DNA of 64,000 nucleotides from Dryomyza anilis. Lineage: Eukaryota > Arthropoda > Insecta > Diptera > Dryomyzidae. The stretch spans positions 35,210,202 to 35,274,201 of the forward strand of contig OX638130.1 of the NCBI GenBank assembly GCA_951804985.1. Direction: 5' to 3'. Below the pieces are notes generated by a model. The model was not told where the DNA came from. It saw only the letters and a program-made list of their open reading frames with translations, and did not search any database. The position numbers were made by a program, and so were the translations under genes. Each line of letters opens with the position of its first letter. Within the stretch, counting starts at the first letter, position 1. Below are positions 33,300 to 45,270 of this stretch, piece by piece.

Positions 33300-35119
33300 A
33301 ATGTGGTCACATTCTCCTTTGGCGTATGATCCACTATTTCTACCTTTGACCTAAGATTACTAATATTAACGGGACACCAGCTTACTGGCCTTGACTGAGC
33401 CCCTGGTAGTTTCCCTTATTGTGAGTGTTATTTCCGTTTGGCACAAAATTTTTATCGTTATTACTGCTGTTATTTCTAAACGGGCTATTATTTCTATTAT
33501 TGTCATTTCCATTATTAGTCTCATTAGTATTATTTAGATTATTACGATTATTGCTGTCATTATTTGGAGAACCTTGATATTGCGGATTTTGATTTTGCTG
33601 CTGTTGGTTTTGATAGCCGTTATTCTGAAGTCCTCTATAACCCCTTGGTATTGCTGATTCTGATATGGTTGTTGTTGGTTATCCTGGCGTTCTTCCAGTC
33701 TATTTGATCCACATCTCCAACTCGATTCATGTCCGTATTTCACAGTCATCCCTTGTGTGTCCTGGTCTTGTGCAAAATGAACAGACTGGCCCTTTTTTCA
33801 TGGCACCCCCTGTATTCCCATTATTTCTAATATTAGTTTTTCTAATATTAGTTTCTTGATTATTTTTACTAACTGAGGTTCCATTCGGTCTTTTTTCAAA
33901 ACTACAGTTCATCCGGTAATCTCGGCCCCTCAGTATTGTGGTCTCTGCCCTTAACGCTTCGTCTAATAAATCATTTAAATTATCTGCCTTGCTACTCAAC
34001 AGTAGTATCTTTACAGTCGGGTCACTCACTCCCACTTTAAATGCTGTTAGCACAGAATTTAATAGTTCCGTGTTAAAAATGTCCGTTAGCAGGTTTTACT
34101 TTTTATACATTGTATCGGCTATGTCGTCTGCGTTCGACTGCAATACTTCTAGTCGCCTTGCAAACGCCTTAAAATTACCCCTCCACCTTGATATGCTTGT
34201 CTTATGTTGTATTGATCGGAATCTAATGTAGCCACATTTAAATATGTGCTTTAAAGTAATTTAAATAACGCAACCAAATCATCGATTTTCTTGGTCCTCA
34301 CTAATTCGTATGCATCTCCATCAAGACGCAGTTTTACGCATATCATGATTTCCTCTTGATTTTCTTCATTTATTTTAAGGTTCACTGCCTTACAACCGTC
34401 TATAAATCTAAAAAGCTCCGTTTTTAGAAACGGTGAATCTTCGCCCTTGAACACCGGAACCAGATTTCGTACGCATTTCGAAATATCGTCTGTACGCATT
34501 TCAATTATTGTTCTATTTGTTGTTATGGCTTCTAAATTTTCTTCTATTCTTAAAGCTTCCTTGTGGTAGAACGATGTTTCGTGTGCTAATTTAACTTCCG
34601 CCTCAAAAAATCTGATTTTTGAATCCAATTGCCTTACTTTGTTATTTGCCTCTTCGACTGATTCGAATTCTAATCTTGGTGGTTCACGTAGTGACTTAGC
34701 TACTGATTCATCAGAAATATCTTTATCTTTCAATAAAGCTCTTAATTTTTCGTTTTCCGCCTCTATACCGCAGGCGTGGTCTAACTCCTGTTTTTTGCTA
34801 ATTTATCGTTTATTTTTTTTGATAATGCTGCAAATTCGCCTTTTCAGCCTTCTATCTCTTTTATTTTATTCTCACTTTTGTGTTCCAAGAAATATATTAA
34901 TTCTTCGAACACGACATCTACCTATTTTACTTTAGAAAAAACCTTTGTGTTATTAACTTTATTTTTTATTAATTGTAAATCTTCTTTGTTATTTACTTCG
35001 AAGCTAATTTGAGCCCACAATTTATCCGTAAAACTGTCCAATTGCCCTAGTATGTTTCCGTATGCTAACTGTAATTGTTCCAGTTCCGCCATATATTTAT
35101 CAACGACAAAAAAAATCAC
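33300..35119 (-). pseudogene. gag: gag of unit C
   Basis: N-terminal piece 35119-34922, capsid piece 34733-34251, nucleocapsid piece 34053-33727 with CSFCTRPGHTRDDC intact. A deletion of ~100 bp at about 33453 removes the last CCHC knuckle. Gln/Asn-rich stretch at 33540-33690. Broken by the frameshifts shared with the other units. Confidence 0.82.
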
Positions 35120-36112
35120 AATTTATTTCCTAGAACACTCCACAGTTCACGTGGCTCCACAATGTTAAAAAATTATTATTTTTGAAATTTTAAATTTGTT
35201 CACTAAAATCAAATATTTTATAACAATGTTAAATTTTTAATGAAATTGACAATGTTATAAAAATTTTAAATTTAAATTTAAATTGCTGCACGCAACAACA
35301 ACTTTGGCAGAATCTTGAGTTGATGCAGTTTTTACATTTTTGCTTTTGGTTCTTTCTTCAATGCACATAATTCTTTTTGTGTTTATTGGAGAAGGAAAAC
35401 TTAGGCGACTTGAAATGTAGAATCTTCAGAGAAAGATCGCTGATGAAGGGGCTTGGCTGCCTCTGAAACAGCTGTACGATCTGCCACTCAATGCATTTTG
35501 CCAATTGTTTGTTGTTTTATTTGTTGGTACAAAACACCGAATTTGTATCGACTGGACCTTGAGCACGTTAAGACAATATCTTAAAATAATCAAAATAGGT
35601 CGTAAAATAAATTTAAATTTTCAAATGAATAATTAAAATATAATAATGAAATATACTAATAATTAGTAATTTTAAAAAAATACGTGAATAACAGCAGAAA
35701 ATTTAAACAACTATTACAGAAAACAGAAGAAAACAGAATGTTTATGAGAGTTTTGCTGCAACTAAAATACTACTCGCTTTAATAATATTTGACTTGAATA
35801 ATTTGCAACTGCAATGATGTTTAAGGCTCTAATACTTTTCAACCATCTTTCGTTTACTTAGTGTGTAATAGTTGTTTAAATTTACTGCTGTTATTCACGT
35901 ATTTTCTTTTTAAATTCTAATTATTAGTATCTTTCATTATTATATTTTAATTATTCATATATTCCTCAATTTTAATTCTTTATTTATTTAAAACAAAAAA
36001 ATTTTTTTAAAAAGAAAAATTTAATAATCACTATTTTACCCTGTGATTTACAGTCCTTTTCTTCCTTCTATCGTCCTTCTTCTCTCGGTCCCTGAGAGCG
36101 TTGTTTGATATA
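35120..36112 (-). other. Leader of unit C with one 330-bp insert and fold-back
   Basis: One copy of the ~330-bp segment (35281-35612) followed by the shortened fold-back (35622-35965). No gene. Confidence 0.75.
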
Positions 36113-36124
36113 TCGGCTGCGCCA
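36113..36124 (-). other. Primer binding site, unit C
   Basis: TGGCGCAGCCGA on the minus strand. Confidence 0.7.
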
Positions 36125-36719
36125 AAATGTTGTAAGTTAAAGTCCTTTTTCGACTTTAACTTCCTTGATCCTTTTTATACTTGCTAAGTCCCTTTTTTAT
36201 GTGTTTATTATTTAATAAAACCCGAGTCTTTTTACTTTCAGACACTTTATTTCGTTTTTAAAGGTTTTTACACTTATACTTATCACTAGTTTTTAGAGCT
36301 GGATACTTCGGCTTATCGGAAACAATTGAATTCTAGTCTATACTTAACTTCTACATAACACCTCGTATTCTTATAATTTCACAATAAATTGAGTAATTTC
36401 ATCATGCTAAATTACCTTAGTCAGTATTACTAATTGACTCATAGGCTAAAATAACTAAGTCAGAAATTATTTGTATGATCAGAGTGACCTATTTATTGTG
36501 GGCGTACTATATGGCTATGTTAAGTGTTGTGCCAATACAATTAAATGCTGTCTGTGTTTAACATGCATAAATAGTTAAAATAGTGTGGATCGTAAGTAAG
36601 CTGTAAGCTTTACGACTATGATACACAACAGTAGATCATATGTTAACAGTAAGCTCTAAAATTATTATACACAACAGCGGATGCGGACGCGAATGTCTAA
36701 ATAACATCCGCAACATCCC
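36125..36719 (-). repeat. Probable 5' LTR, unit C
   Basis: Practically identical to 30077-30671. Confidence 0.5.
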
Positions 36720-39327
36720 TAATATATATGGGTAATTCCACATCAAATCGACAGGGTTTTAAATTTTTTTCTTCGATTTTCATGAAATTTAGTTTACACC
36801 TTTGAATAGATAAAAAAAAATATAAGTTGATTTTTTTTCGAAATTCGAAAATTTCACAAAATGATGATGCTTCTAAAAATCACAACTTTTCTTTATAGAG
36901 GTATCTTCGAAAGCCGTTATAGAAAGCCGTTATCTAGGTCAATAACGTTGCAAAATAGATATATTTGGTATATATTATTCTAAGAATTGAATGTAGTTTT
37001 TCATTCTGGTTAACAATATTTTTTTCTAATTCGGTTTATTATTATTATGTTATTGTTAAATTTTCGAACTCGAATTTCGGCAATATTTTGATTTGGCTCA
37101 AAATTTTTTCAAAATTGTTCTTTTATTTATAAATATACTGTCTATAATTTGGAGAGGTGTTTTTCGATATAAGGGAGAAATATAAGGGAGAAGTATATAA
37201 TATTTTTTATCAATGACAACATTGCAATTAATATGAAGACTTTTCCTTAGGTCTTTAAACTTTATTCAAAATAACGTTTGATCAATTCTAATTGATATCT
37301 GTAATCAATTTGATAAATTTTATTTTAGTTAATAATCCAATTTTTTTTTTAGTAAACTTTTTAGTTTAATTTTCAAACTTCATTTTTTCGATTTACGTCA
37401 CTTTTGATACAGCTAAAAAAATAATGATACAGCTTAAAAAAATAAAATAAATATATAAACAAAGTTACGAAGTAATATTGAATAACTGCCACTAAAGAAC
37501 GTACAGTTCCATACCAAAAACGCAGCCTATCACCTGCCATTTTTACGCATTTTTCAACATATATTGCTCCGAAAACATATGAAATCAAATACTTTTAATA
37601 TTTTTTATAAAAGTATCTAAAAGCACACTTTTGTGATAGATTTTCTATGTATATAAATATTTTTGTATGCCTTGTTATTTAGGAGTTATGAACGTGTAAA
37701 ATTGTTTACTACGTTACATCGTACGATGAATCTTATCACAGAAGTGTACTTTTAGATACTTATATAAAAAATATGTTGAAAAATGCGTAAAAATGGCAGG
37801 TAATAAGGTGCGTTTTGGGCCATATATGTATGGGTATATATATATCAGGGCTAGGAACCGAAATTCTATTCTCTGCGGTTCCAGTTACGGTTCTATAAAA
37901 AATAAAAAAAAGGTTCCAGTACCGGTTCCGGTTCTTAAATTATTTTTTATTTCGGTTTCAGTTCCGGTTCCGGTTCTATAAAAAATAAAATAACGATTCC
38001 AGTTTCAGTTCCGGTTCCACAAACAAACGCCGGTTCCACTAACAAAAAAAGCAATAAAAATGTAAATATTTTTTTTATTTTTACGTAAAAACATAATTAA
38101 ATGTATATACATATTTATCTATGCACTAAGAAAACAAGATGAAGATGTTTATGAAAGTCTTGCTGCAACTATCTGTTTAAATGTACGCCTTATAGCAAAT
38201 ATTCAAACATCGCATAATGCAGATAGTTACGTATATGCAGATAGTTACGAGATATTTGCCACAACAGCAATGAAAATTGAGATATTTAAAGTTTCCTGAT
38301 AGCAAACATCCTGAGTTCTTGGACATTTGCAGCAAAACTTTTGAGGTATTTTGACATTTGACTAACATAAAAAAGTAAAATGGCGTACTTTTCCCTTACG
38401 CTCGATTTATGCACAACAATAAAGTAAATCAAATGGTGTAAAAAAGTGTCAACTCAAATATTACATTTTAATGGTAAAAGTGAAAATAAAATTTCCTGAG
38501 ATTGAAATTATCAACAAGTGATGGAAAATTATTTCTTTTCAGAGTTTATTTAGATGACAGCATCGCCGGACGGATTCCGCGAACAAGTCTCAAGTCGTTA
38601 TACAATGGCGATGTATAAACAGGATACTGTTTTAATTCTAGAATAAATAAAAATACATTTGATTAATTTTATTTTAATTCAAAAAAAAAAGTACCTTTTC
38701 CAAATATTCCTCAACTATTTTCATATTTGTAAGATGTTTATTTGATGGTTGCTATAAATAATCGTATATTTGAAAGATGGTTGCCAGCAATATTTATCGT
38801 ATTTGTCGGATGTTTGAGAGATGATTGTCTCAAAGACGATCTAAATAATTTGTAAATATATTGATATTTAGAGCTGTGATATTTCTGGTAATCATCTTTG
38901 TTTTCTTAGTGTGTATATAAAAATTAATTGCCCTGCATAATATAATAATAGTTTGGCACTACAGTTCTATAAGAACTTAGGCCGAGCTCTCTCACCATTT
39001 TGAGCTGTGCGTGTTATATTTGTACTCAAAGTGGTGGGACCTACAGTTTATTGCCGAATCCGAACGGCGGGTGAGAGCTTTTTCATAGGCAATGTTTTTA
39101 CTCTCGGAGGTTTGCCATTTACTGCCGAGAGGTAGCGCGGTATAGAAAAATGTTTCTATGAAAAGATGTTGTTAGCCCCAATCCAGGCTTGAACCGGGGA
39201 CCTTTCGGCTCGCAATCCAACGCACTAACCACTGAGCTACCGCGAATTGCCCTGCATTAGTCTCGCAAAAACATGAGAACGGATCGACTGATTTGGATGA
39301 TTATTTTTTATTTTATTCGTCTCAATA
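36720..39327. repeat. Flank of unit C
   Basis: Near-identical to the unit B flank: palindrome 37509-37834, GGTTCC repeats 37850-38045, TIR element 38124-38911, SINE 38939-39244. Only scattered single-base differences from B were noted (for example at 38258, 38384 and 38600). Confidence 0.85.
38939..39244 (-). mobile_element. tRNA-derived SINE, unit C
   Basis: Same insertion as in A and B (duplication AATTGCCCTGCAT at 38926-38938 and 39245-39257). It lacks one of the GGCTACCGCG repeats at the head end. Confidence 0.92.
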
Positions 39328-39339
39328 CTGCGGCAGCAA

Positions 39340-41156
39340 ATGTGGTCACATTCTCCTTTGGCGTATGATCCACTATTTCTACCTTTGACCTAAGATTACT
39401 AATATTAACGGGACACCAGCTTACTGGCCTTGACTGAGCCCCTGGTAGTTTCCCTTATTGTGAGTGTTATTTCCGTTTGGCACAAAATTTTTATCGTTAT
39501 TACTGCTGTTATTTCTAAACGGGCTATTATTTCTATTATTGTCATTTCCATTATTAGTCTCATTAGTATTATTTAGATTATTACGATTATTGCTGTCATT
39601 ATTTGGAGAACCTTGATATTGCGGATTTTGATTTTGCTGCTGTTGGTTTTGATAGCCGTTATTCTGAAGTCCTCTATAACCCCTTGGTATTGCTGATTCT
39701 GATATGGTTGTTGTTGGTTATCCTGGCGTTCTTCCAGTCTATTTGATCCACATCTCCAACTCGATTCATGTCCGTATTTCACAGTCATCCCTTGTGTGTC
39801 CTGGTCTTGTGCAAAATGAACAGACTGGCCCTTTTTTCATGGCACCCCCTGTATTCCCATTATTTCTATTTTGTTGACTTCTACCCCTATCTTGTCGTGA
39901 ATTTCTAATATTAGTTTCTTGATTATTTTTACTAACTGAGGTTCCATTCGGTCTTTTTTCAAAACTATACAGTTCATCCGGTAATCTCGGCCCCTCAGTA
40001 TTGTGGTCTCTGCCCTTAACGCTTCGTCTAATAAATCATTTAAATTATCTGCCTTGCTATTCAACGTAGTATCTTTACAGTCGGATCACTCACTCCCACT
40101 TTAAATGCTGTTAGCACAGAATTTAATAGTTCCGTGTTAAAAATGTCCGTTAGCAGGTTTTACTTTTTATACATTGTATCGGCTATGTCGTCTGCGTTCG
40201 ACTGCAATACTTCTAGTCGCCTTGCAAACGCCTTAAAATTACCCCTCCACCTTGATATGCTTGTCTTATGTTGTATTGATCGGAATCTAATGTAGCCACA
40301 TTTAAATATGTGCTTTAAAGTAATTTAAATAACGCAACCAAATCATCGATTTTCTTGGTCCTCACTAATTCGTATGCATCTCCATCAAGACGCAGTTTTA
40401 CGCATATCATGATTTCCTCTTGATTTTCTTCATTTATTTTAAGGTTCACTGCCTTACAACCGTCTATAAATCTAAAAAGCTCCGTTTTTAGAAACGGTGA
40501 ATCTTCGCCCTTGAACACCGGAACCAGATTTCGTACGCATTTCGAAATATCGTCTGTACGCATTTCAATTATTGTTCTATTTGTTGTTATGGTTTTTAAA
40601 TTTTCTTCTATTCTTAATGCTTTCTAGTGGTATAACGATGTTACGTGTGCTAATTTAACTTCCGCCTCAAAAAATCTGATTTTTGAATCCAATTGCCTTA
40701 CTTTGTTATTTGCCTCTTCGACTGATTCGAATTCTAATCTGGGTGGTTGACGTAGTGCCCTAGCTACTGATTCATCGGAAATATCTTTATCTTTTAATAA
40801 AGCTCTTAATTTTTCGTTTTCCGCCTCTATACCGCAGGCGTGGTCTAACTCCTGTTTTTCTGCTAATTTATCGTTTATTTTTTTTATTCTGCTGCAAATT
40901 CGCCTTTCCAGCCTTCTATCTCTTTTATTTTATTCTCACTTTTGTGTTCCAAGAAATATATTAATTCTTCGAACACGACATCTACCTCTTTTACTTTAGA
41001 AAAAACCTTTGTGTTATTAACTTTATTTTTTATTAATTGTAAATCTTCTTTATTATTTACTTCGAGGCTAATTTGAGCCCACAATTTATCCGTAAACCTG
41101 TCCAATTGCCCTAGTATGTTTCCGAATGCTAACTGTAATTGCTCCAGTTCCGCCAT
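39340..41156 (-). pseudogene. gag: gag of unit D
   Basis: N-terminal piece 41156-40884 reads further (EIEGWKGEFAAE) than in the other units. Capsid piece 40563-40315, then 40064-39837 and 39788-39573. It shares the knuckle deletion (about 39491) with unit C, but 39858-40095 carries the unit A alleles. Broken by frameshifts. Confidence 0.82.
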
Positions 41157-41953
41157 ATATTTATCAACGACAAAAAAATCACAATTTATTTCCTAGAACA
41201 CTCCACAGTTCACGTGGCTCCACAATGTTAAAAAAAAAATATTAATTTTTGAAATTTTAAATTTGTTCACTAAAATCAGATATTTTATAACAATGTTAAA
41301 TTTTTAATGAAATTAACAATGTTATAAAAATTAAAAAAAAAAAAAAAAATTTCAAATGAATAATTAAAATATAATAATGAAATATACTAATAATTAGTAA
41401 TTTAAAAAAAAATCGTGAATAACAGCAGAAAATTTAAACAACTTTTACAGAAAACAGAAGAAAACAGAATGTTTATGAGAGTTTTGCTGCAACTAAAATT
41501 CTACTCACTTTAACAATTCTAATATGCAGGAAATACAAATAAATTTGCAGCAAAAGTTTAAATCATTTGTAAACATCACATATTTTGTATTATTTGTGAG
41601 ATGTTTCTTATAAACATCACGAAAAATGTCATATTTGTGGTAGTTTCACTGCAACTACTAGAAAAATAGGTAGCATTGCTGCAAATATTCACATATTCCA
41701 CAGATATTAATGCTTTTGTGGCAAAACTATTAAGATTTTCTAAATATCACAAAAAGAGTCAAATATTTGACTTTAATAATTTGCAACTGCAATGATGTTT
41801 AAGGCTCTAATACTTTTCAACCATCTTTTTTCTTCTTAGTGTGTAATAGTTGTTTAAATTTACTGCTGTTATTCACGTATTTTTTTAATTCTAATTATTA
41901 GGATCTTTCATTATTATATTTTAATTATTCATATATTCTTCAATTTTAATTCT

Positions 41954-41997
<44 letters not shown>

Positions 41998-42130
41998 AAT
42001 AAATTACACAAAAAAAACATTTTTTTCAAAAGAAAAAATTTATAATCACCATTTTATCCTGTGATTTACAGTCCTTTTCTTCCTTCTATCGTTCTTCTTC
42101 TCTCGGTCCCTAAAAGCGTTGTTTGATATA
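41157..42130 (-). other. Leader of unit D with full fold-back and (TTTA)n
   Basis: Fold-back with complete core (41354-41940), like unit A, and an expanded TTTA microsatellite at 41952-41996. The 330-bp segment of B and C is absent. Confidence 0.75.
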
Positions 42131-42142
42131 CCGGCTGCGCCA
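42131..42142 (-). other. Primer binding site, unit D
   Basis: TGGCGCAGCCGG on the minus strand: complementary to tRNA-Ser over all 12 bases, like element 1 and unlike units A-C. Confidence 0.75.
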
Positions 42143-42770
42143 AAATGTTGTAAGTTAAAGTCCTTTTCCGACTTTAACTTCCTTGATCCTTTTTATCCTT
42201 ACTAAGTCCCTTTTTTATGTGTTTATTATTTAATAAAACGCGAGTCTTTTTACTTTCTTTATTTCGTTTTTAAAGGTTTTAACTTTATACTTATCACTAG
42301 TTTTTAGAGCTGGATACTTTGGCTTATCGGAAACAATTGAATTCTAGTATATACTAAACGTCTACATAACACCTCGTATTCTTATAATTTCACAATAAAT
42401 TGAGTAATTTCATCATGCTAAAATACCTTAGTCAGCATTACTAATTGACTCATAGGCTAAAATAACTAAGTCTGAAATTATTTGTATGATCAGAGTGACC
42501 TATTTATTGTGGGCGTACTATATGGCTATGTTAAGTGTTGTGCCAATACAATTAAATGCTGTCTGTGTTTAACATGCATAATTCTTAACCCTAAAAAAAT
42601 GCCATCAAGAAAAATATACTGGTTAAAATTATATTGTGGATCGTAAGTAAGCTGTAAGCTTTACGACTATGATACACAACAGTAGATCATATGTTAACAG
42701 TAAGCTCTAAAATTATTATACACAACAGCGGATGCGGACGCGAATGTCTAAATAACATCCGCAACATCCC
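42143..42770 (-). repeat. Probable 5' LTR, unit D
   Basis: Counterpart of the other LTRs, with the A-type block TTCTTAACCCTAAAAAA present. Confidence 0.5.
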
Positions 42771-43125
42771 TAATATATATGGGTAATTCCACATCAAATC
42801 GACAGGGTTTTAAATTTTTTTCTTCGATTTTCATGAAATTTTGTTTACACCTTTGAATAGATAAAAAAAATATATGTTGATTTTTTTTCTGTAAGCTTTA
42901 CGACTATGATACACAACAGTAGATCAGATGTTAACAGTAAGCTCTAAAATTATTATACACAACAGCGGATGCGGACGCGAATGTCTAAATAACATCCGCA
43001 ACATCCCTAATATGTATGGGTAATTCCACAAATCGACAGGGTTTTAAATTTTTTTCTTCGATTTTCATGAAATGTTGTTTACACCTTTGAATAGATAAAA
43101 AAAAATATATGTTGATTTTTTTTCG
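42650..43125. repeat. ~236-bp tandem duplication at the LTR edge, unit D only
   Basis: CTGTAAGCTTTACGACTATG (42653 and again at 42889) starts two copies running through the CGCAACATCCC LTR edge into the GGGTAATTCCAC flank. The copies differ at several bases. Confidence 0.85.
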
Positions 43126-44844
43126 AAATACGAAAATTTCACAAAATTATGATGCTTCAAAAAATCACAACTTTTCTTTATAGAGGTAAGTTCGAAAGCC
43201 GTTATAGAAAGGCGTTATCTAAGTCAATAACTTTGCAAAATGGATATATTTGGTATATATTATTCTAAGAATTGAATGTAGTTTTTCATTCTGGTTAACT
43301 AATTCTAATTCGGTTTGTAATTATTATGTTTTGATTTGGCTCAAATTTTTTTCAGAATTAATTCTTCTATTTATAAATATACTGTCTAAAATTTGGAGAG
43401 GTGTTTTTCGATATAAGGGAGAAATATAAGAGAGAAGTATATAATATATCAATGACAACATTTTAAAAATGCAATTAATATGAACCCTTTTCCTTAGGTC
43501 TTTAAACTTTATTCAAAATTACGTTTGATCAATTCTAATTGATATCTGTAATCAATTTGATAAATTTTATTTTAGTTAATAATCCAATTTTTTTTTAGAT
43601 TTTTTTTTTAGTAAACTTGTTAGTTTAATTTTCAAACTTAATTTTTTCAATTTACGTCAATTTTGATACAGCTAAAAAAAAATTTCAAAATTACCTTGGT
43701 CAATGTTTTAATGGTATAATTTTGTTTAATTCTTTCTCAAAACACATAATTGCAATTAACAATAAAATAAATATATAAACAAAGTTACGAAGTAATATTT
43801 AATAACTGCCACTTAAGAACGTCCCATAACGCAGCCTATCACCTGTCATTTTTACGCATTTTTCAACATATATTGCTCCGAAAACATATGAAATCAAATA
43901 CTTTTAATATTTTTTATAAATGTATCTAAAAGTACACTTTTGTGGTAAGATTTTCTATGTATATACAAATTTTTGTATGCCTTGTTATTTAAGAGTTATG
44001 AACGTTTAAAATTGTTTACTACGTTACATCGTACGATGAATATGTTGAAAAATGCGTAAAAGTGCCGGTAATAAGGTGCATTTCTATCTATGCACTAAGA
44101 AAACAAGATGAAGATGTTTATGAAAGTCTTGCTGCAACTATCTGTTTAAATGTACGCCTTATAGCAAATATTCAAACATCGCATAAGTTTCAATAAAGTT
44201 GCAGCAAAACTATTAATACTTTTTAAATATGACTATATGCAGATAGTTACGAGATATTTGCCACAACAGCAATGAAAATTGAGATATTTACAGTTTACTG
44301 ATAGCAAACATCCTGAGTTCTTGGACATTTGCAGCAAAACTTTTGAGGTATTTTGACTAGGACTGTGCGATTAATGGTTTATCCGAAAATTCTGATTAAT
44401 CGCAATCATGATTAATCAATTATTCGATTAATCGTATTTTTCAATTAACCGAAAATACGATTAATCGGTTAATTATAACTTTCAATTAATCAATATTCAA
44501 ATAATTTTTATTTGAGAACATAGAAATTGCTGTCTACAAAAATATACAAACAAAAATTTTGTTTTTCGTTTAAAAATATTTAATTTAATATACAAATGCC
44601 AAATTAGATGCATAGCAAGTAGAATATCATTATTTATACTCATGCCAAAAACAATTATGATTGTCTCAAAGACGATCTAAATAATTTGTAAATATCTTGA
44701 TATTTAGGTCTGTGATATTTCTGGTAATCATCTTTGTTTTCTTAGTGTGTATATAAAAATTAATTGCCATGCATTAGTCTCGCAAAAACATGAGAACGGA
44801 TCGACTGATTTGGATGATTATTTTTTATTTTATTCGTGTCAATA
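43126..44844. repeat. Flank of unit D, rearranged and lacking the SINE
   Basis: Palindrome 43823-44083, remains of the TIR element (44093-44747) interrupted by a CGATTAATCG-rich insert (44355-44655), and the empty SINE site AATTGCCATGCAT (44762-44774). No GGTTCC repeats. No gene. Confidence 0.75.
44365..44480. repeat. CGATTAATCG palindromic cluster
   Basis: Repeated GATTAATCG/CGATTAAT words in both orientations within about 115 bp, forming several small hairpins. Likely the end of a MITE. Confidence 0.6.
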
Positions 44845-45270
44845 CTGGGATTTCGAAAACTCCCAGGGAAAACCGGAAATTCTGAAAAATCGATTTTTTT
44901 TTTGGCACGTGTCATACAACCTAACATTTTTAAATGCTGATAATCCTGACCTCCTAAGAGGGGATTTTAATAATGTGACGCTATACGTTTTTCCCTTGAG
45001 ATGTTTTCACATGTCGAAGATGTAAGTAAGGGCATTTTAGTTTGTTGCATTACAAACTATCTGGATATAAGTAACTGCATATTTCTGCAAAAGTTGTTAT
45101 ATTCCAAAACTACATTATATCTTTCTGATAAGCTACGTCTTTGCGCTTCAAATAGATGCCTCAATTTTATTTTGCCAAAATTTAACTATCTATAATTCGC
45201 AATTCGACTATGGAATTCATTACCACTTAATAATTAAAATATAATCAGAAAATGTAGATTTAGGTATTAC
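44845..45270. other. No gene recognised
   Basis: Moderately AT-rich. A plus-strand open stretch (45001-45195) is LINE-like in look (NYLDISNCIFLQKL...LPKFNYL) but has no firm motif. Confidence 0.4.

Larger units (their letters stand above)
20561..44844 (-). repeat. Tandem array of four gag-LTR units (A-D)
   Basis: The junction CTGCGGCAG marks unit starts at 20561, 26675, 33289 and 39328; the array ends at 44844 where sequence after CTG diverges. Unit lengths are about 6,114, 6,614, 6,039 and 5,517 bp. Each unit holds (left to right) gag, leader, primer site, probable LTR, a ~2.6-kb AT-rich flank with palindromes, GGTTCC repeats and TIR elements, plus a SINE in A-C. Only unit A is continuous with pol. 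B and C are nearly identical (offset 6,048 over kilobases). Probably unequal crossing-over; an assembly artefact must be excluded. Confidence 0.88.
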
